From Lysobacter_F sp035645555 (GTDB lineage: Bacteria > Pseudomonadota > Gammaproteobacteria > Xanthomonadales > Xanthomonadaceae), in NCBI GenBank assembly GCA_035645555.1, contig DASQMI010000074.1, forward strand, positions 1 through 36,208: DNA of 36,208 bases, in the 5' to 3' direction. A program made the position numbers and the translations under genes. The notes below the pieces were generated by a model. The model was given only the letters and a program-made list of their open reading frames with translations. It made no database searches and was not told the origin of the DNA. Below, in pieces: positions 26,300-33,670 of the stretch; position 1 is the stretch's first letter, and every line of letters begins with the position of its first letter.

Positions 26300-27061
26300 A
26301 TGGAACGCGTCACCCTGCCCGACGGCCGCCGTGCCGTCCGCAAACAACGCCGCGACATGCCCGCCGGGTTCTTCGCCGCCGAAGCGCGCGGCCTGGACGC
26401 GCTGCGCGCGGCCGACGGCCTGCGCGTGCCGGAGGTGTATGCGCTCGGGCACGACCACATCGTGCTGGAGGACCTCGGGGCCGGCCGGCCGGCGCCCGAC
26501 TTCCACATCCGCGCCGGTGCCGGGCTGGCGCGTCAGCACCTGCAGGTGGGTACGCGCTTCGGCTTCGACCACGACGGCTGGTGCGGCGACAGCGCGCAGG
26601 ACAACACGCCCGCCGAGGACGGCCACGCGTTCTTCGTCGAACGCCGGCTGCTGCCGCAGGCGCAGCGCGCGCGCGACGGCGGACGCCTGCACGCGACCGA
26701 CATCGCGCGCGTCGAACGCGTGTGCGCGCGGCTGCCGTCGCTGGTGCCGGCACAGCCGCCGGTGCTGCTGCACGGCGATCTGTGGACCGGCAACCTGCAT
26801 TGCGACGGCGACGGCCGCCCGGCGCTGATCGACGCCGGCGCGGTGCATTACGGCTGGGCGGAAGCGGAGCTCGCGATGCTGATCCTGTTCGGCTCGCCGC
26901 CACCGGCGTTCTTCCGCGCCTACGCCGGGCTGGCGCCGCTGGATCCGGACTGGCGCGAGCGCGCGCCGCTGTACAACCTCTACCACCTGCTCAACCACCT
27001 CAACCTGTTCGGCGCGAGTTACACCGGCGCCGTGCAGGCGGTGCTGCGCCGCTTCGCCTGA
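26300..27061 (+). CDS. Fructosamine kinase family protein, short N-terminus
   Basis: A protein of about 253 residues related to fructosamine-3-kinases, which phosphorylate sugar adducts on proteins so that they fall off. It shows FFAAEARGLDALR, LRVPEVYALG, VLEDLGAGRP, the catalytic loop HGDLWTGN (His159, Asp160, Asn165) and the metal-binding Asp178 in LIDAGAVHYG. The family is usually about 290 residues and begins with a Gly-rich nucleotide loop before the conserved lysine. Here the protein starts at VTLPDGRRAVRKQRR, so that loop is missing. An upstream in-frame start at 26204 adds 32 residues without the motif and overlaps the BON gene. It may be a diverged subgroup with altered activity. 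Confidence 0.8.
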   Translation: MERVTLPDGRRAVRKQRRDMPAGFFAAEARGLDALRAADGLRVPEVYALGHDHIVLEDLGAGRPAPDFHIRAGAGLARQHLQVGTRFGFDHDGWCGDSAQDNTPAEDGHAFFVERRLLPQAQRARDGGRLHATDIARVERVCARLPSLVPAQPPVLLHGDLWTGNLHCDGDGRPALIDAGAVHYGWAEAELAMLILFGSPPPAFFRAYAGLAPLDPDWRERAPLYNLYHLLNHLNLFGASYTGAVQAVLRRFA

Positions 27062-27136
27062 GCCGCGCACGTTTGCCCTATCCTGTCGCGCTTTCGCGCC
27101 GCCGGCGCGATCGGACCGACTCGAGGGGGAACCCGG

Positions 27137-27814
27137 ATGACACAGGCTTCGCGGGCGCTGCTCGCCGAGCTGCTCGGCACTGCCGCGCTGCTCGCGGTGG
27201 TCGTCGGCAGCGGCGTGATGGGCGTGCGCCTGGCCGATGGCAACGACGCGATCGCGCTGCTCGCCAATGCCGCCGCCACCGCCGGCGGCCTGTACGTGCT
27301 GATCGTGCTGCTCGGACCGATCAGCGGCGCGCACTTCAATCCGGCGGTGACGCTGGCGCTGCGGCTGCGCGGCGAGACGCTGCCGGCGCCATGGCCGCTC
27401 TACCTGCTGGCGCAGGCGGTGGGCGCGCTGCTCGGCGTGCTGCTGGCGCACGCGATGTTCGAACTGCCGCTGTGGCAGCCGGGCGTGCGTGCGCGCAGCG
27501 GCGCCGCGCAGATGCTCAGCGAGGCGGTGGCGACGTTCGGCCTGCTGCTCACCATCCTGCTCGGCGCGCGCTTCCGCGCGCAGGCGCTGCCGGTGCTGGT
27601 GGCCAGCTGGATCTTTGCCGCGTACTGGTTCACTGCCAGCACGTCGTTCGCCAATCCGACGGTGACGTTCGCGCGCGGCTTCACCCAGAGCTTCGCCGGC
27701 ATTCGCCCCGGCGACGTACCGGCGTTCGTGGTCGCGCAGCTCGCCGGCGCTGTGCTGGCGCTTGCGGTGGCGCGCGGCCTGCTCGGCGACGCGCGCGCAC
27801 CGCAGCGCGACTGA
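27137..27814 (+). CDS. Aquaporin (MIP) family channel
   Basis: A 225-residue membrane channel with six helices and two half-helix loops. The first pore motif is a normal NPA (68-70, GAHFNPAVT). The second is NPT (173-175, FANPTVTFAR, Arg180), where alanine is replaced by threonine. The sequence TSFANPxVTxARG...FAGI resembles the aquaporins often found with arsenic resistance genes (AqpS-like) more than AqpZ or GlpF. No ars gene is in the window, so water, glycerol-type solutes or metalloid acids are all possible. GAGGGGG lies 8 nt upstream of the ATG. It converges with the MFS gene, 12 bp away. Confidence 0.85.
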   Translation: MTQASRALLAELLGTAALLAVVVGSGVMGVRLADGNDAIALLANAAATAGGLYVLIVLLGPISGAHFNPAVTLALRLRGETLPAPWPLYLLAQAVGALLGVLLAHAMFELPLWQPGVRARSGAAQMLSEAVATFGLLLTILLGARFRAQALPVLVASWIFAAYWFTASTSFANPTVTFARGFTQSFAGIRPGDVPAFVVAQLAGAVLALAVARGLLGDARAPQRD

Positions 27815-27826
27815 AACCCCGCGGCG

Positions 27827-29278
27827 TCAGTGCCCCGCCATCGCTGCGGCCGCCGCCGGCTGCGGCGCCGGGCGCAGCAGCACGCCGCCAAGGATCGCCG
27901 CCAGACCGGCGAAGCAGGCGCTGACCAGGAACGCCGCGCGGTAGCCGGCATTGAGCGCTTCCGCGGTGGCGGTGCCGGCCGCGGCGAGCGTCTGCGTGTG
28001 TGCCGCGGCGAGGCTGGCGAGCACCGCCAGGCCGAGCGCGCCACCCATCATGAACGCAGTGTTGACCAGCCCGGACGCCAGCCCGGCGTCGCCCGGCTCG
28101 ACATCGCCCATCGCCGCCAGCAGCAGCGGATTGAACGCCATGCCGGCGCCGAACCCGAGCAGCACCATCGCCGGCAGCACGTCGACCACGAAGCTGCCGT
28201 CGACCGGCGCGCGCGCGAACAGCGCGAGACCCACGGTGGCGAGTCCCAGCCCGACCGCCAGCGGCATGCGGATGCCGAACCGCATCACCAGCTTCGCCGA
28301 CAGGCCCAGCGAGAACCCCGCCATGATCAGGTTGCCGGGCAGGAACGCCAGCCCGACCTCCATCGGCCCGTAGCCCAGCACCAGCTGCATGTACAGCGCC
28401 GACAGGAAGAACCAGGCGAACATCGCCGCCGCCCACAGCACGCCGATCAGGTTGGAGGTCGCGAGGTTCCGCAGCCGGAACAGGCCGAGCGGCATCAGCG
28501 GCGCGCGCACCCGCGATTCGATGGCGAGGAACGCGAGCAGCAGCGCGACCGCGACGCCCAGCAGCGACAGCGTGCGCACGGACGTCCAGCCGGCCTCGTT
28601 ACCGTTGACCACCGCGTACACTGCCAGCATCAGCGAGCTGGTGACGGTGATCGCGCCGGCGAGATCGAGGTCGCGGTGCGCCGCCGGCACGTGTTCGGCC
28701 GGCACCACCCGCAACGCCAGCAGCAGCACCACGATGCCGACCGGCACGTTGATGAGGAAGATCCAGTGCCAGTCGAGCGTGGCGGTGAGCAGGCCGCCCA
28801 GCAGCACGCCGACGCTGCCGCCGCCGGCGCACACGAAGCTGTAGACGCCCATCGCCTTGGCGCGCTCGCCCGGCTCGGTGAACAGGGTCATCATCAGCGA
28901 CAGCGCCACCGCGGTGGTGACCGCGCCGCCGATGCCCTGCACCGCGCGCGCGGCGACCAGCACGGTCTGGCTGTCGGCCAGCCCGCAGGCGAGCGAAGCC
29001 AGGGTGAACAGCGCGATGCCGATCAGGAACAGACGGCGGTGGCCGAACAGGTCGCCGAGCCGGCCGCCGAGCAGCAGGCAGCCGCCGAACGTGAGCAGGT
29101 ACGCGTTGACCACCCAGGCGAGCCCGGTCTCGCTGAAACCGAGGTCGGTGCGGATCGATGGCAGCGCGACGTTCACCACGGTGGTGTCGAGCACGATCAT
29201 CAGCGCGCCGCAGCACAGCACGGCGAGCGCGAGCCAGCGGTGGTCACGCGGCGCGGATGCGGAAGAAGATGGCGTCAT
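27827..29278 (-). CDS. DHA2-type MFS multidrug exporter (EmrB/QacA)
   Basis: A 483-residue proton antiporter with about 14 membrane helices. It has LDTTVVNVALPSI in helix 1, typical of 14-helix drug exporters, and the MFS motif A GGRLGDLFGHRR between helices 2 and 3. The likely role is export of toxic or antibiotic compounds; substrate not predictable. It begins 28 nt after the stop of the DUF1428 gene and probably shares its transcript. Confidence 0.87.
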   Translation of the reverse strand: MTPSSSASAPRDHRWLALAVLCCGALMIVLDTTVVNVALPSIRTDLGFSETGLAWVVNAYLLTFGGCLLLGGRLGDLFGHRRLFLIGIALFTLASLACGLADSQTVLVAARAVQGIGGAVTTAVALSLMMTLFTEPGERAKAMGVYSFVCAGGGSVGVLLGGLLTATLDWHWIFLINVPVGIVVLLLALRVVPAEHVPAAHRDLDLAGAITVTSSLMLAVYAVVNGNEAGWTSVRTLSLLGVAVALLLAFLAIESRVRAPLMPLGLFRLRNLATSNLIGVLWAAAMFAWFFLSALYMQLVLGYGPMEVGLAFLPGNLIMAGFSLGLSAKLVMRFGIRMPLAVGLGLATVGLALFARAPVDGSFVVDVLPAMVLLGFGAGMAFNPLLLAAMGDVEPGDAGLASGLVNTAFMMGGALGLAVLASLAAAHTQTLAAAGTATAEALNAGYRAAFLVSACFAGLAAILGGVLLRPAPQPAAAAAMAGH

Positions 29279-29306
29279 GGGTGGTCTGTCCTCGTCGTGG
29301 CGGCGC

Positions 29307-29663
29307 TCACAGGCGCACGATCGGCTTGAAGCCGCCCCAGAACATGCGGCGGGCGTCGAACGGCAGGCTCTTCGGATCCATGCCGGCGATGCGCGGGTCG
29401 GCCATCACCTGCTTGTTGACCCGGTCGCGGTGCGCGCGTGAACGGTAGACGATGTAGGCGAACACCACCACCTCGTCCGGCTTGAGCTTCACGCTGCGCG
29501 GGAACGAGGTCCGCTTGCCGGGCGCGACGTCGTCCTCGACGCACTCGATGTACTGCAGCGCGCCGTACTCCCTCCAGATCCGCCCGGCCTTGCGCGCGAT
29601 GCGGCGATAGTCGGCCAGGCGGTCGCGCGGCACCGGCACGACAAACGCGTCGACGTAGCTCAT
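29307..29663 (-). CDS. DUF1428 family protein (YbaA-like)
   Basis: A 118-residue protein matching DUF1428: MSYVDAFVVPVPRDRLADYRRIARKAG, YIECVEDDVAPGKRTSF, VVFAYIVYRSRAHRDRVNKQVMADPR and PFDARRMFWGGFKPIV. The fold is a ferredoxin-like dimeric alpha-beta barrel; the function is unknown. AAGGAGG lies 6 nt before the ATG at 29663, the strongest ribosome binding site in this part. It is upstream of the MFS exporter in the same direction. Confidence 0.85.
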   Translation of the reverse strand: MSYVDAFVVPVPRDRLADYRRIARKAGRIWREYGALQYIECVEDDVAPGKRTSFPRSVKLKPDEVVVFAYIVYRSRAHRDRVNKQVMADPRIAGMDPKSLPFDARRMFWGGFKPIVRL

Positions 29664-29727
29664 GGGAACCTCCTTCTCGGTGGTCTGGTACGACGCATGG
29701 ACGCGGCCGGATTCGACACGGCCGGGC

Positions 29728-29755
29728 AAAAAAAAGCCCGGCCTGTCGGCCGGGC
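29728..29755 (-). terminator. Rho-independent terminator of the subtilase gene
   Basis: On the minus strand a perfect 8-bp stem (29748-29755 with 29736-29743) and a 4-nt loop are followed by eight T residues, 21 nt past the subtilase stop codon. A second possible pairing of GCCCGGC with GCCGGGC across the T-run also exists. Confidence 0.92.
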
Positions 29756-29776
29756 TTCGAGGGGGAGAGAGACGGC

Positions 29777-32287
29777 TCAGTCTTCCGCGTTGCGGTAATG
29801 GGTGAGGTAGCGACCAGCCGAAACCGCGAACGCGGCACGGGTCACCGTCTTGCTCGGGTCGAAGTACGCATGCAGCGTCGGCTGCAGGTCGAACGGTCCC
29901 TGGGTGACGGTGAAGCGCGCATTCAGCAGACCGTGGTCGAGCGCCAGCTGGACGTAGCCGCGCAGGCTGGCCGGGATCGAGCCGGCATCCGCCACCGGGA
30001 TGCGCTTGCCGTCGTAGAACGCGGTGAGCGTGCCGTTGAAGGACTGCGCCTGCGCCTGCAGGCCGAGGCTCTGCACCAGCGAGTACGCCAGGCTGACCCG
30101 GGTGACCGCGTCGTTCGGGCGGAACGCGCCGTTGACCGTGCCCATCACGCTGTCCTGGGTATGCGGCAGGTCGCGCAGCGCGCCGCCGCGGGCAGCCACC
30201 GCCTCGGCGAACGGATAGCGCGGGTCGGTCGTGCTGAGGTCGGTGAAGCTGGTGCGGCCGGAGAACGGCAGCGACTGGCGGATGTTCTGGCCCATCACCA
30301 GGTACTGCGCCAGCTCGCCGCGCTTGAGCGACTGGTCCGGACGGAACTTGCCGTCCGCGTAGCCGTCGGCGAGCCGGTTGGCGACCGCGAACTCGATCGC
30401 GCCGCGCGCCGGGTGGCCGGCGATATCGCTCAGACCGGTGAAGCCGCGGCTGCGGATCGTGGTGATCTCGCCGTTGACCGTGCCCGGCGCGCCGTAGCCG
30501 TTGGTGACATTGGCCGGATCGACGTCATTGCCGGACACCGAGCCGATGCCGCGCACGGTGATGCGCCACGTACCCGGCTTGCCTGGCGCGCTTGCCACCA
30601 CGCGGGTGCCGAGCTCGGGCAGCGATATCGAGGAGCTGTAGCGCTCGCCGTCCGGGTCGATCAACACCAGCGCCAGCGTGTTGTCCGGAATCACCGCGGT
30701 CGCGGTGACGAACGCGATGTCGTTGCCGACCTCGAACGTGCGCTCCTCGACCGTGCCCACCGGCGCGAAGAACACCGAGAACGGCATCGGCGCCCCACCC
30801 GGCTCGAGCACCGCGTTGCTGTTGAACGTGCGCAGCGCGTTCACCGTCGCACCGTAACCGCGGCGCACGCCGGCCGCCTCGGCGACCGCGGCGTACGCGT
30901 TGACATGGCCGGCGCCGACTTCCCAGCTGCCACGGCCGGTCATGTTGCTGGCGGTGCGGATCAGGATGTCCTTGACCTGCGCCGGCGTCAGGTTCGGGTT
31001 GGCCTCCAGCATCAGCGCGACGATACCGGACACGTGCGGCGCGGCCATCGAGGTGCCGCTCATGTGGGTATAGAACGGCAGGTGCGCAGGCGCGATCACC
31101 TCTGCGTCCTTGGCCGCCTCCAGCGGCGGCAGCGCGCCGGCGAGGTCGCGGGTGGAGATCACATCCACGCCGGTCGCCACGATCGTCGGCTCGTTGCGAT
31201 AGGTCCACTGCTTGCCGTCGGGCATGGTGAACGTGCCGGTTTCCCAGCGGCGGCCGCGCGAGGAGAAGCTGGTCAGCACGCCGTCCTTCTCGCCGGCGCC
31301 GACCGAGATCACCCACGGCGCCTGCGCGTACGGGTTGTGGGTGTCCTCACCCGGGCCGTCGTTGCCGGCGGCGAACACACTGACGATGCCGCGCTTGTAC
31401 AGCTCGTAGGTGGCGACGTTGACCGGGTTCAGCGGCTCGAACTTGCCGCTGGTGCCCCACGAGTTGCTGGTCACGCGGATCGGCGCACCGAAGCTGAACT
31501 GGTTGGTGGCGGCATAGTCGAGACCGCCGACCGCGTCGAGGATGAACAGCACCGCGCCGGAGCCGTAACCGACCAGCTTGGCGCCCGGCGCCACGCCGCG
31601 GTACAGCCCGTTGGAACGCTCGCCTGTGCCGCCGACGGTGCCGGCGCAATGCGTGCCGTGTCCGGAGCCGAGGTCGGTGTTCGGCACGTTCTCGATGTAG
31701 GTCATCGGCACGATGCCCGGCCCGACCGTGCCGGTCGCGAGCTCGGCGAGGATGTTCTGCGGCGCCAGCACGTTCTGCACCACGTGCTCGCCGAGCTTGA
31801 CGTCCTCGTGGGTGGCGTCGACGCCGGAGTCGTTGACCAGCACGGTGACGCCGGCGCCGCTGTACGGGATCGCGCGGCCGAAATCGTTCGGGTTCTGCAC
31901 CGTGCGCGCGGCGCTGGAAATCTCGCGCGCCTCCTTGTTGAAGTAGCGCAGCGGCGCGTTCCAGTAGATCGACACCACATCGTCGCGCTGCGCCAGCGCG
32001 CGGATCTCCGCCGGCGTCGCCAGCGCGCCGGCGACCGGCAGGGTCCGCATCGTCACGCCCTTCTCGATGCCGATCGCGGAAAGCGCGCTGACCTGGCCCG
32101 GGGTGACCGGACCGGACTGCTGGAACGTGACCACGACCGCGAGCTCGTCGGTCGGGGCGGCGGCGGTCATCCGACTGACCAGTTCAGGATCCAGGTGCGC
32201 GTCCGCCAGCGCCACCCCGCTGGCCAGCAGGCCGGCGGCGATTGCGCAGATGCGGAAGCGGGTCTTGCGGAAGGGGGAGGAGGACAT
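29777..32287 (-). CDS. Secreted S8 subtilisin-like protease with three SLH modules
   Basis: A secreted serine protease precursor of 836 residues. It has a signal peptide (about 1-30), an I9-like propeptide (about 47-116), and a subtilase catalytic domain with Asp153 (VNDSGVD), His210 (GHGTHCAGTVGG), oxyanion Asn309 (AAGNDGPG) and Ser413 (GTSMAAPHVSG). A beta-rich domain follows (about 480-610). The last 222 residues hold three S-layer-homology-like modules (about 615-664, 680-740, 760-830), the first with the classic NRLADGYADGKFRPDQSLKRGELAQYL. SLH modules usually anchor proteins to secondary cell wall polymers of Gram-positives or to the outer layers of a few Gram-negatives. Here they may hold the protease on the cell surface or be a folding module. 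GGAG lies 9 nt before the ATG. Confidence 0.88.
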   Translation of the reverse strand: MSSSPFRKTRFRICAIAAGLLASGVALADAHLDPELVSRMTAAAPTDELAVVVTFQQSGPVTPGQVSALSAIGIEKGVTMRTLPVAGALATPAEIRALAQRDDVVSIYWNAPLRYFNKEAREISSAARTVQNPNDFGRAIPYSGAGVTVLVNDSGVDATHEDVKLGEHVVQNVLAPQNILAELATGTVGPGIVPMTYIENVPNTDLGSGHGTHCAGTVGGTGERSNGLYRGVAPGAKLVGYGSGAVLFILDAVGGLDYAATNQFSFGAPIRVTSNSWGTSGKFEPLNPVNVATYELYKRGIVSVFAAGNDGPGEDTHNPYAQAPWVISVGAGEKDGVLTSFSSRGRRWETGTFTMPDGKQWTYRNEPTIVATGVDVISTRDLAGALPPLEAAKDAEVIAPAHLPFYTHMSGTSMAAPHVSGIVALMLEANPNLTPAQVKDILIRTASNMTGRGSWEVGAGHVNAYAAVAEAAGVRRGYGATVNALRTFNSNAVLEPGGAPMPFSVFFAPVGTVEERTFEVGNDIAFVTATAVIPDNTLALVLIDPDGERYSSSISLPELGTRVVASAPGKPGTWRITVRGIGSVSGNDVDPANVTNGYGAPGTVNGEITTIRSRGFTGLSDIAGHPARGAIEFAVANRLADGYADGKFRPDQSLKRGELAQYLVMGQNIRQSLPFSGRTSFTDLSTTDPRYPFAEAVAARGGALRDLPHTQDSVMGTVNGAFRPNDAVTRVSLAYSLVQSLGLQAQAQSFNGTLTAFYDGKRIPVADAGSIPASLRGYVQLALDHGLLNARFTVTQGPFDLQPTLHAYFDPSKTVTRAAFAVSAGRYLTHYRNAED

Positions 32288-32395
32288 GCGTGAGCTCCGA
32301 TTGCCGGGGGATGGCCCGCCCGTGCGGGTTGATCCCGAGTATCGGAAGCCCCCAGCTGCCGCTTGCAGCCGGTGGAAGCCTCAGGGACGCAAGGT

Positions 32396-32436
32396 AAAAA
32401 CCCCCAGTCGCCGGGCCCGTGCGGGCCCGGCGCTGG
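32396..32436 (-). terminator. Terminator-like hairpin ahead of the subtilase gene
   Basis: A 10-bp GC stem (32409-32418 with 32423-32432, loop GTGC) is extended by CCAG/CTGG across a mismatch and, on the minus strand, is followed by GGGGGTTTTT. It lies about 110 nt before the subtilase start. It is either an attenuator in a long leader or a block against antisense transcription from the neighbour. Confidence 0.55.
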
Positions 32437-32548
32437 AGGTCGCGTTCCTTCGCGACGTTGTTCTCCGCCCTCCCCAGGCGTCGAAGGGTCGCAGCCCGGC
32501 TGCGCACACGGGCGCCGGAAGCGCCGACCGCAGCTCAGCTTCACCCCG

Positions 32549-32598
32549 CTTTCACATGAAGGCCATCCGGGATTTCCTCCACTTCAGCTGAGTGAAAG
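32549..32598. promoter_or_regulatory. Inverted repeat, candidate regulator site
   Basis: CTTTCAC (32549-32555) and GTGAAAG (32592-32598) are perfect inverses. Inside them TGAAG (32557-32561) matches CTTCA (32582-32586). The site lies 41 bp upstream of the TATGAT box of the plus-strand gene, where an activator or repressor could bind. Confidence 0.35.
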
Positions 32599-32638
32599 TC
32601 CCTATTCCCCGTACACGTGCCGTCGGGCCACGCGGGCG

Positions 32639-32644
32639 TATGAT
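32639..32644 (+). promoter_or_regulatory. Candidate -10 box for the secreted-protein gene
   Basis: TATGAT, a near-consensus -10, lies 75 nt before the start codon at 32720. The -35 position has no good match, so activation by a bound regulator would be needed or the call is wrong. Confidence 0.35.
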
Positions 32645-32719
32645 CGAGCTCACGCCCGGCCCTGTGCCGCGCGCCCACCGCGATGGAGCGCAGGCCGTCC
32701 CCGGCGCCTTGGAGTGACC

Positions 32720-33550
32720 ATGAACCGACCGACCTTCCTTACGCGTCTGCTGTTCGCCGCTGCGATGCTGTTCGCCGCCGCCGCCGCACACGCGCAGGTG
32801 CTCCCGACCCAGGTGTCGATCGCCGGCAATACCGCCCACGTGAAGATCGGCGGCGGCCTGGCCGACATGACACTGACGTTCGACGACGCCAGCGGACTGA
32901 CGGCCTCCAACCTCGGCGTCAGCGCGCAGCTGGTGAACCCGACCGATCCCGCGCTGCTCGGCCGGCTGAGCGACGGCCTGCTGACCACACTCGACGGCCG
33001 CTTCCCGCTGATGATCACCGTCGAGCCGCCGGCGTCGGGCGCGCTGAGCTTCCGCCGCACGGTGCGGGTGGAAGTGCACACCCACGCGCTGCCGTACACG
33101 ACCGGCAGCTCGCTGCGCCTGTTCAAGGCGCCACTCGGCGGCAAGTTCCGCGACATCACCGACGAGATCGCCCCGGGCAGCGTCCGCGCCCGCGGCACCA
33201 CCGGCGGCTTCTCGCAGTTCCTCGTGCTGACCGACCTGCGCCCCACGCGCACGGTGATCGACGCCAAGTTCGACTGGCTCGGCGCCCAGCTCGCCACGCT
33301 GCCGGAGAGCGAGCGCGCGCCGCTCGCGCAGCGGCTGGCGACCGCGCGTACCGCGGTCGACGGCGGCCAGTACGGCCAGGCACTGGCGGCGCTGGATGCG
33401 TTCCGCGGCGACGTGCTCGCCCGCGCCGGCAGCGGCATCCCGCAGGAGTGGCGCGCCGGCGGCGGTGGCGCCAACACCGCAGGCGAACTGCTCGCCGGTG
33501 CGGCCACGCTGAAGTACAGCGTCGCCTACCTGCGCGACTTCGGGGACTGA
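32720..33550 (+). CDS. Secreted protein of unknown function (possibly DUF6689)
   Basis: A 276-residue protein with a clear signal peptide (about 1-26, ending AAAAHAQ). The mature part starts with a beta-rich region (VLPTQVSIAGNTAHVKIGGGLADMTLTF) and continues with FRDITDEIAPGSVRARGTTGGFSQFLVLTDLR. It ends in a helical region (about 190-276) that includes LATARTAVDGGQYGQALAALDAF. The name DUF6689 is from memory and uncertain. No catalytic motif was seen. GGAG lies 5 nt before the ATG; the longer open frame upstream crosses the intergenic region and is rejected. Neighbours are a secreted protease and a signalling pair. Confidence 0.75.
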   Translation: MNRPTFLTRLLFAAAMLFAAAAAHAQVLPTQVSIAGNTAHVKIGGGLADMTLTFDDASGLTASNLGVSAQLVNPTDPALLGRLSDGLLTTLDGRFPLMITVEPPASGALSFRRTVRVEVHTHALPYTTGSSLRLFKAPLGGKFRDITDEIAPGSVRARGTTGGFSQFLVLTDLRPTRTVIDAKFDWLGAQLATLPESERAPLAQRLATARTAVDGGQYGQALAALDAFRGDVLARAGSGIPQEWRAGGGGANTAGELLAGAATLKYSVAYLRDFGD

Positions 33551-33584
33551 GTTCGAACTCGGCGTCCGCCCGATCGAGCGCCGG

Positions 33585-33606
33585 ACCCGCACGCCAACGT
33601 GCGGGT
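33585..33606 (+). terminator. Possible terminator hairpin
   Basis: A perfect 8-bp stem ACCCGCAC/GTGCGGGT with a 6-nt loop lies 34 nt after the stop codon of the secreted-protein gene. It is followed only by TCGTATG, so termination would be weak or Rho-dependent. Confidence 0.4.
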
Positions 33607-33658
33607 TCGTATGCGGATCGGGCGTCGCAGCGGGGGCTGATTTCCACCGCCCCTACCG

Positions 33659-33664
33659 TAAACT
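33659..33664 (+). promoter_or_regulatory. Candidate -10 box giving a leaderless FHA-GAF mRNA
   Basis: TAAACT lies 6 nt before the start codon at 33671, so the message would start at or next to the ATG. CTGATT at 33637-33642, 16 bp upstream, could be a weak -35. No ribosome binding site is present. Confidence 0.4.
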
Positions 33665-33670
33665 CGGCGC

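Larger units (their letters stand above)
32288..32719. promoter_or_regulatory. Structured 432-bp divergent intergenic region
   Basis: No gene is seen here. It holds the start regions of the subtilase (minus) and the secreted protein (plus). In order: a GATACT box on the minus strand near 32338-32343, a candidate -10 for the subtilase; a strong hairpin with T-run read on the minus strand (32396-32436); a second hairpin GTCGCG/CGCGAC (32439-32456); an inverted repeat at 32549-32598; and TATGAT at 32639-32644 on the plus strand. Confidence 0.5.

Noticed and set aside
32371..32400. A GGGACGC sequence on the plus strand resembling the core of a cyclic di-GMP (GEMM) riboswitch
   Set aside because: The upstream half of the motif, including the conserved CAAACC segment and the GNRA tetraloop, is missing and the pairing does not fit.
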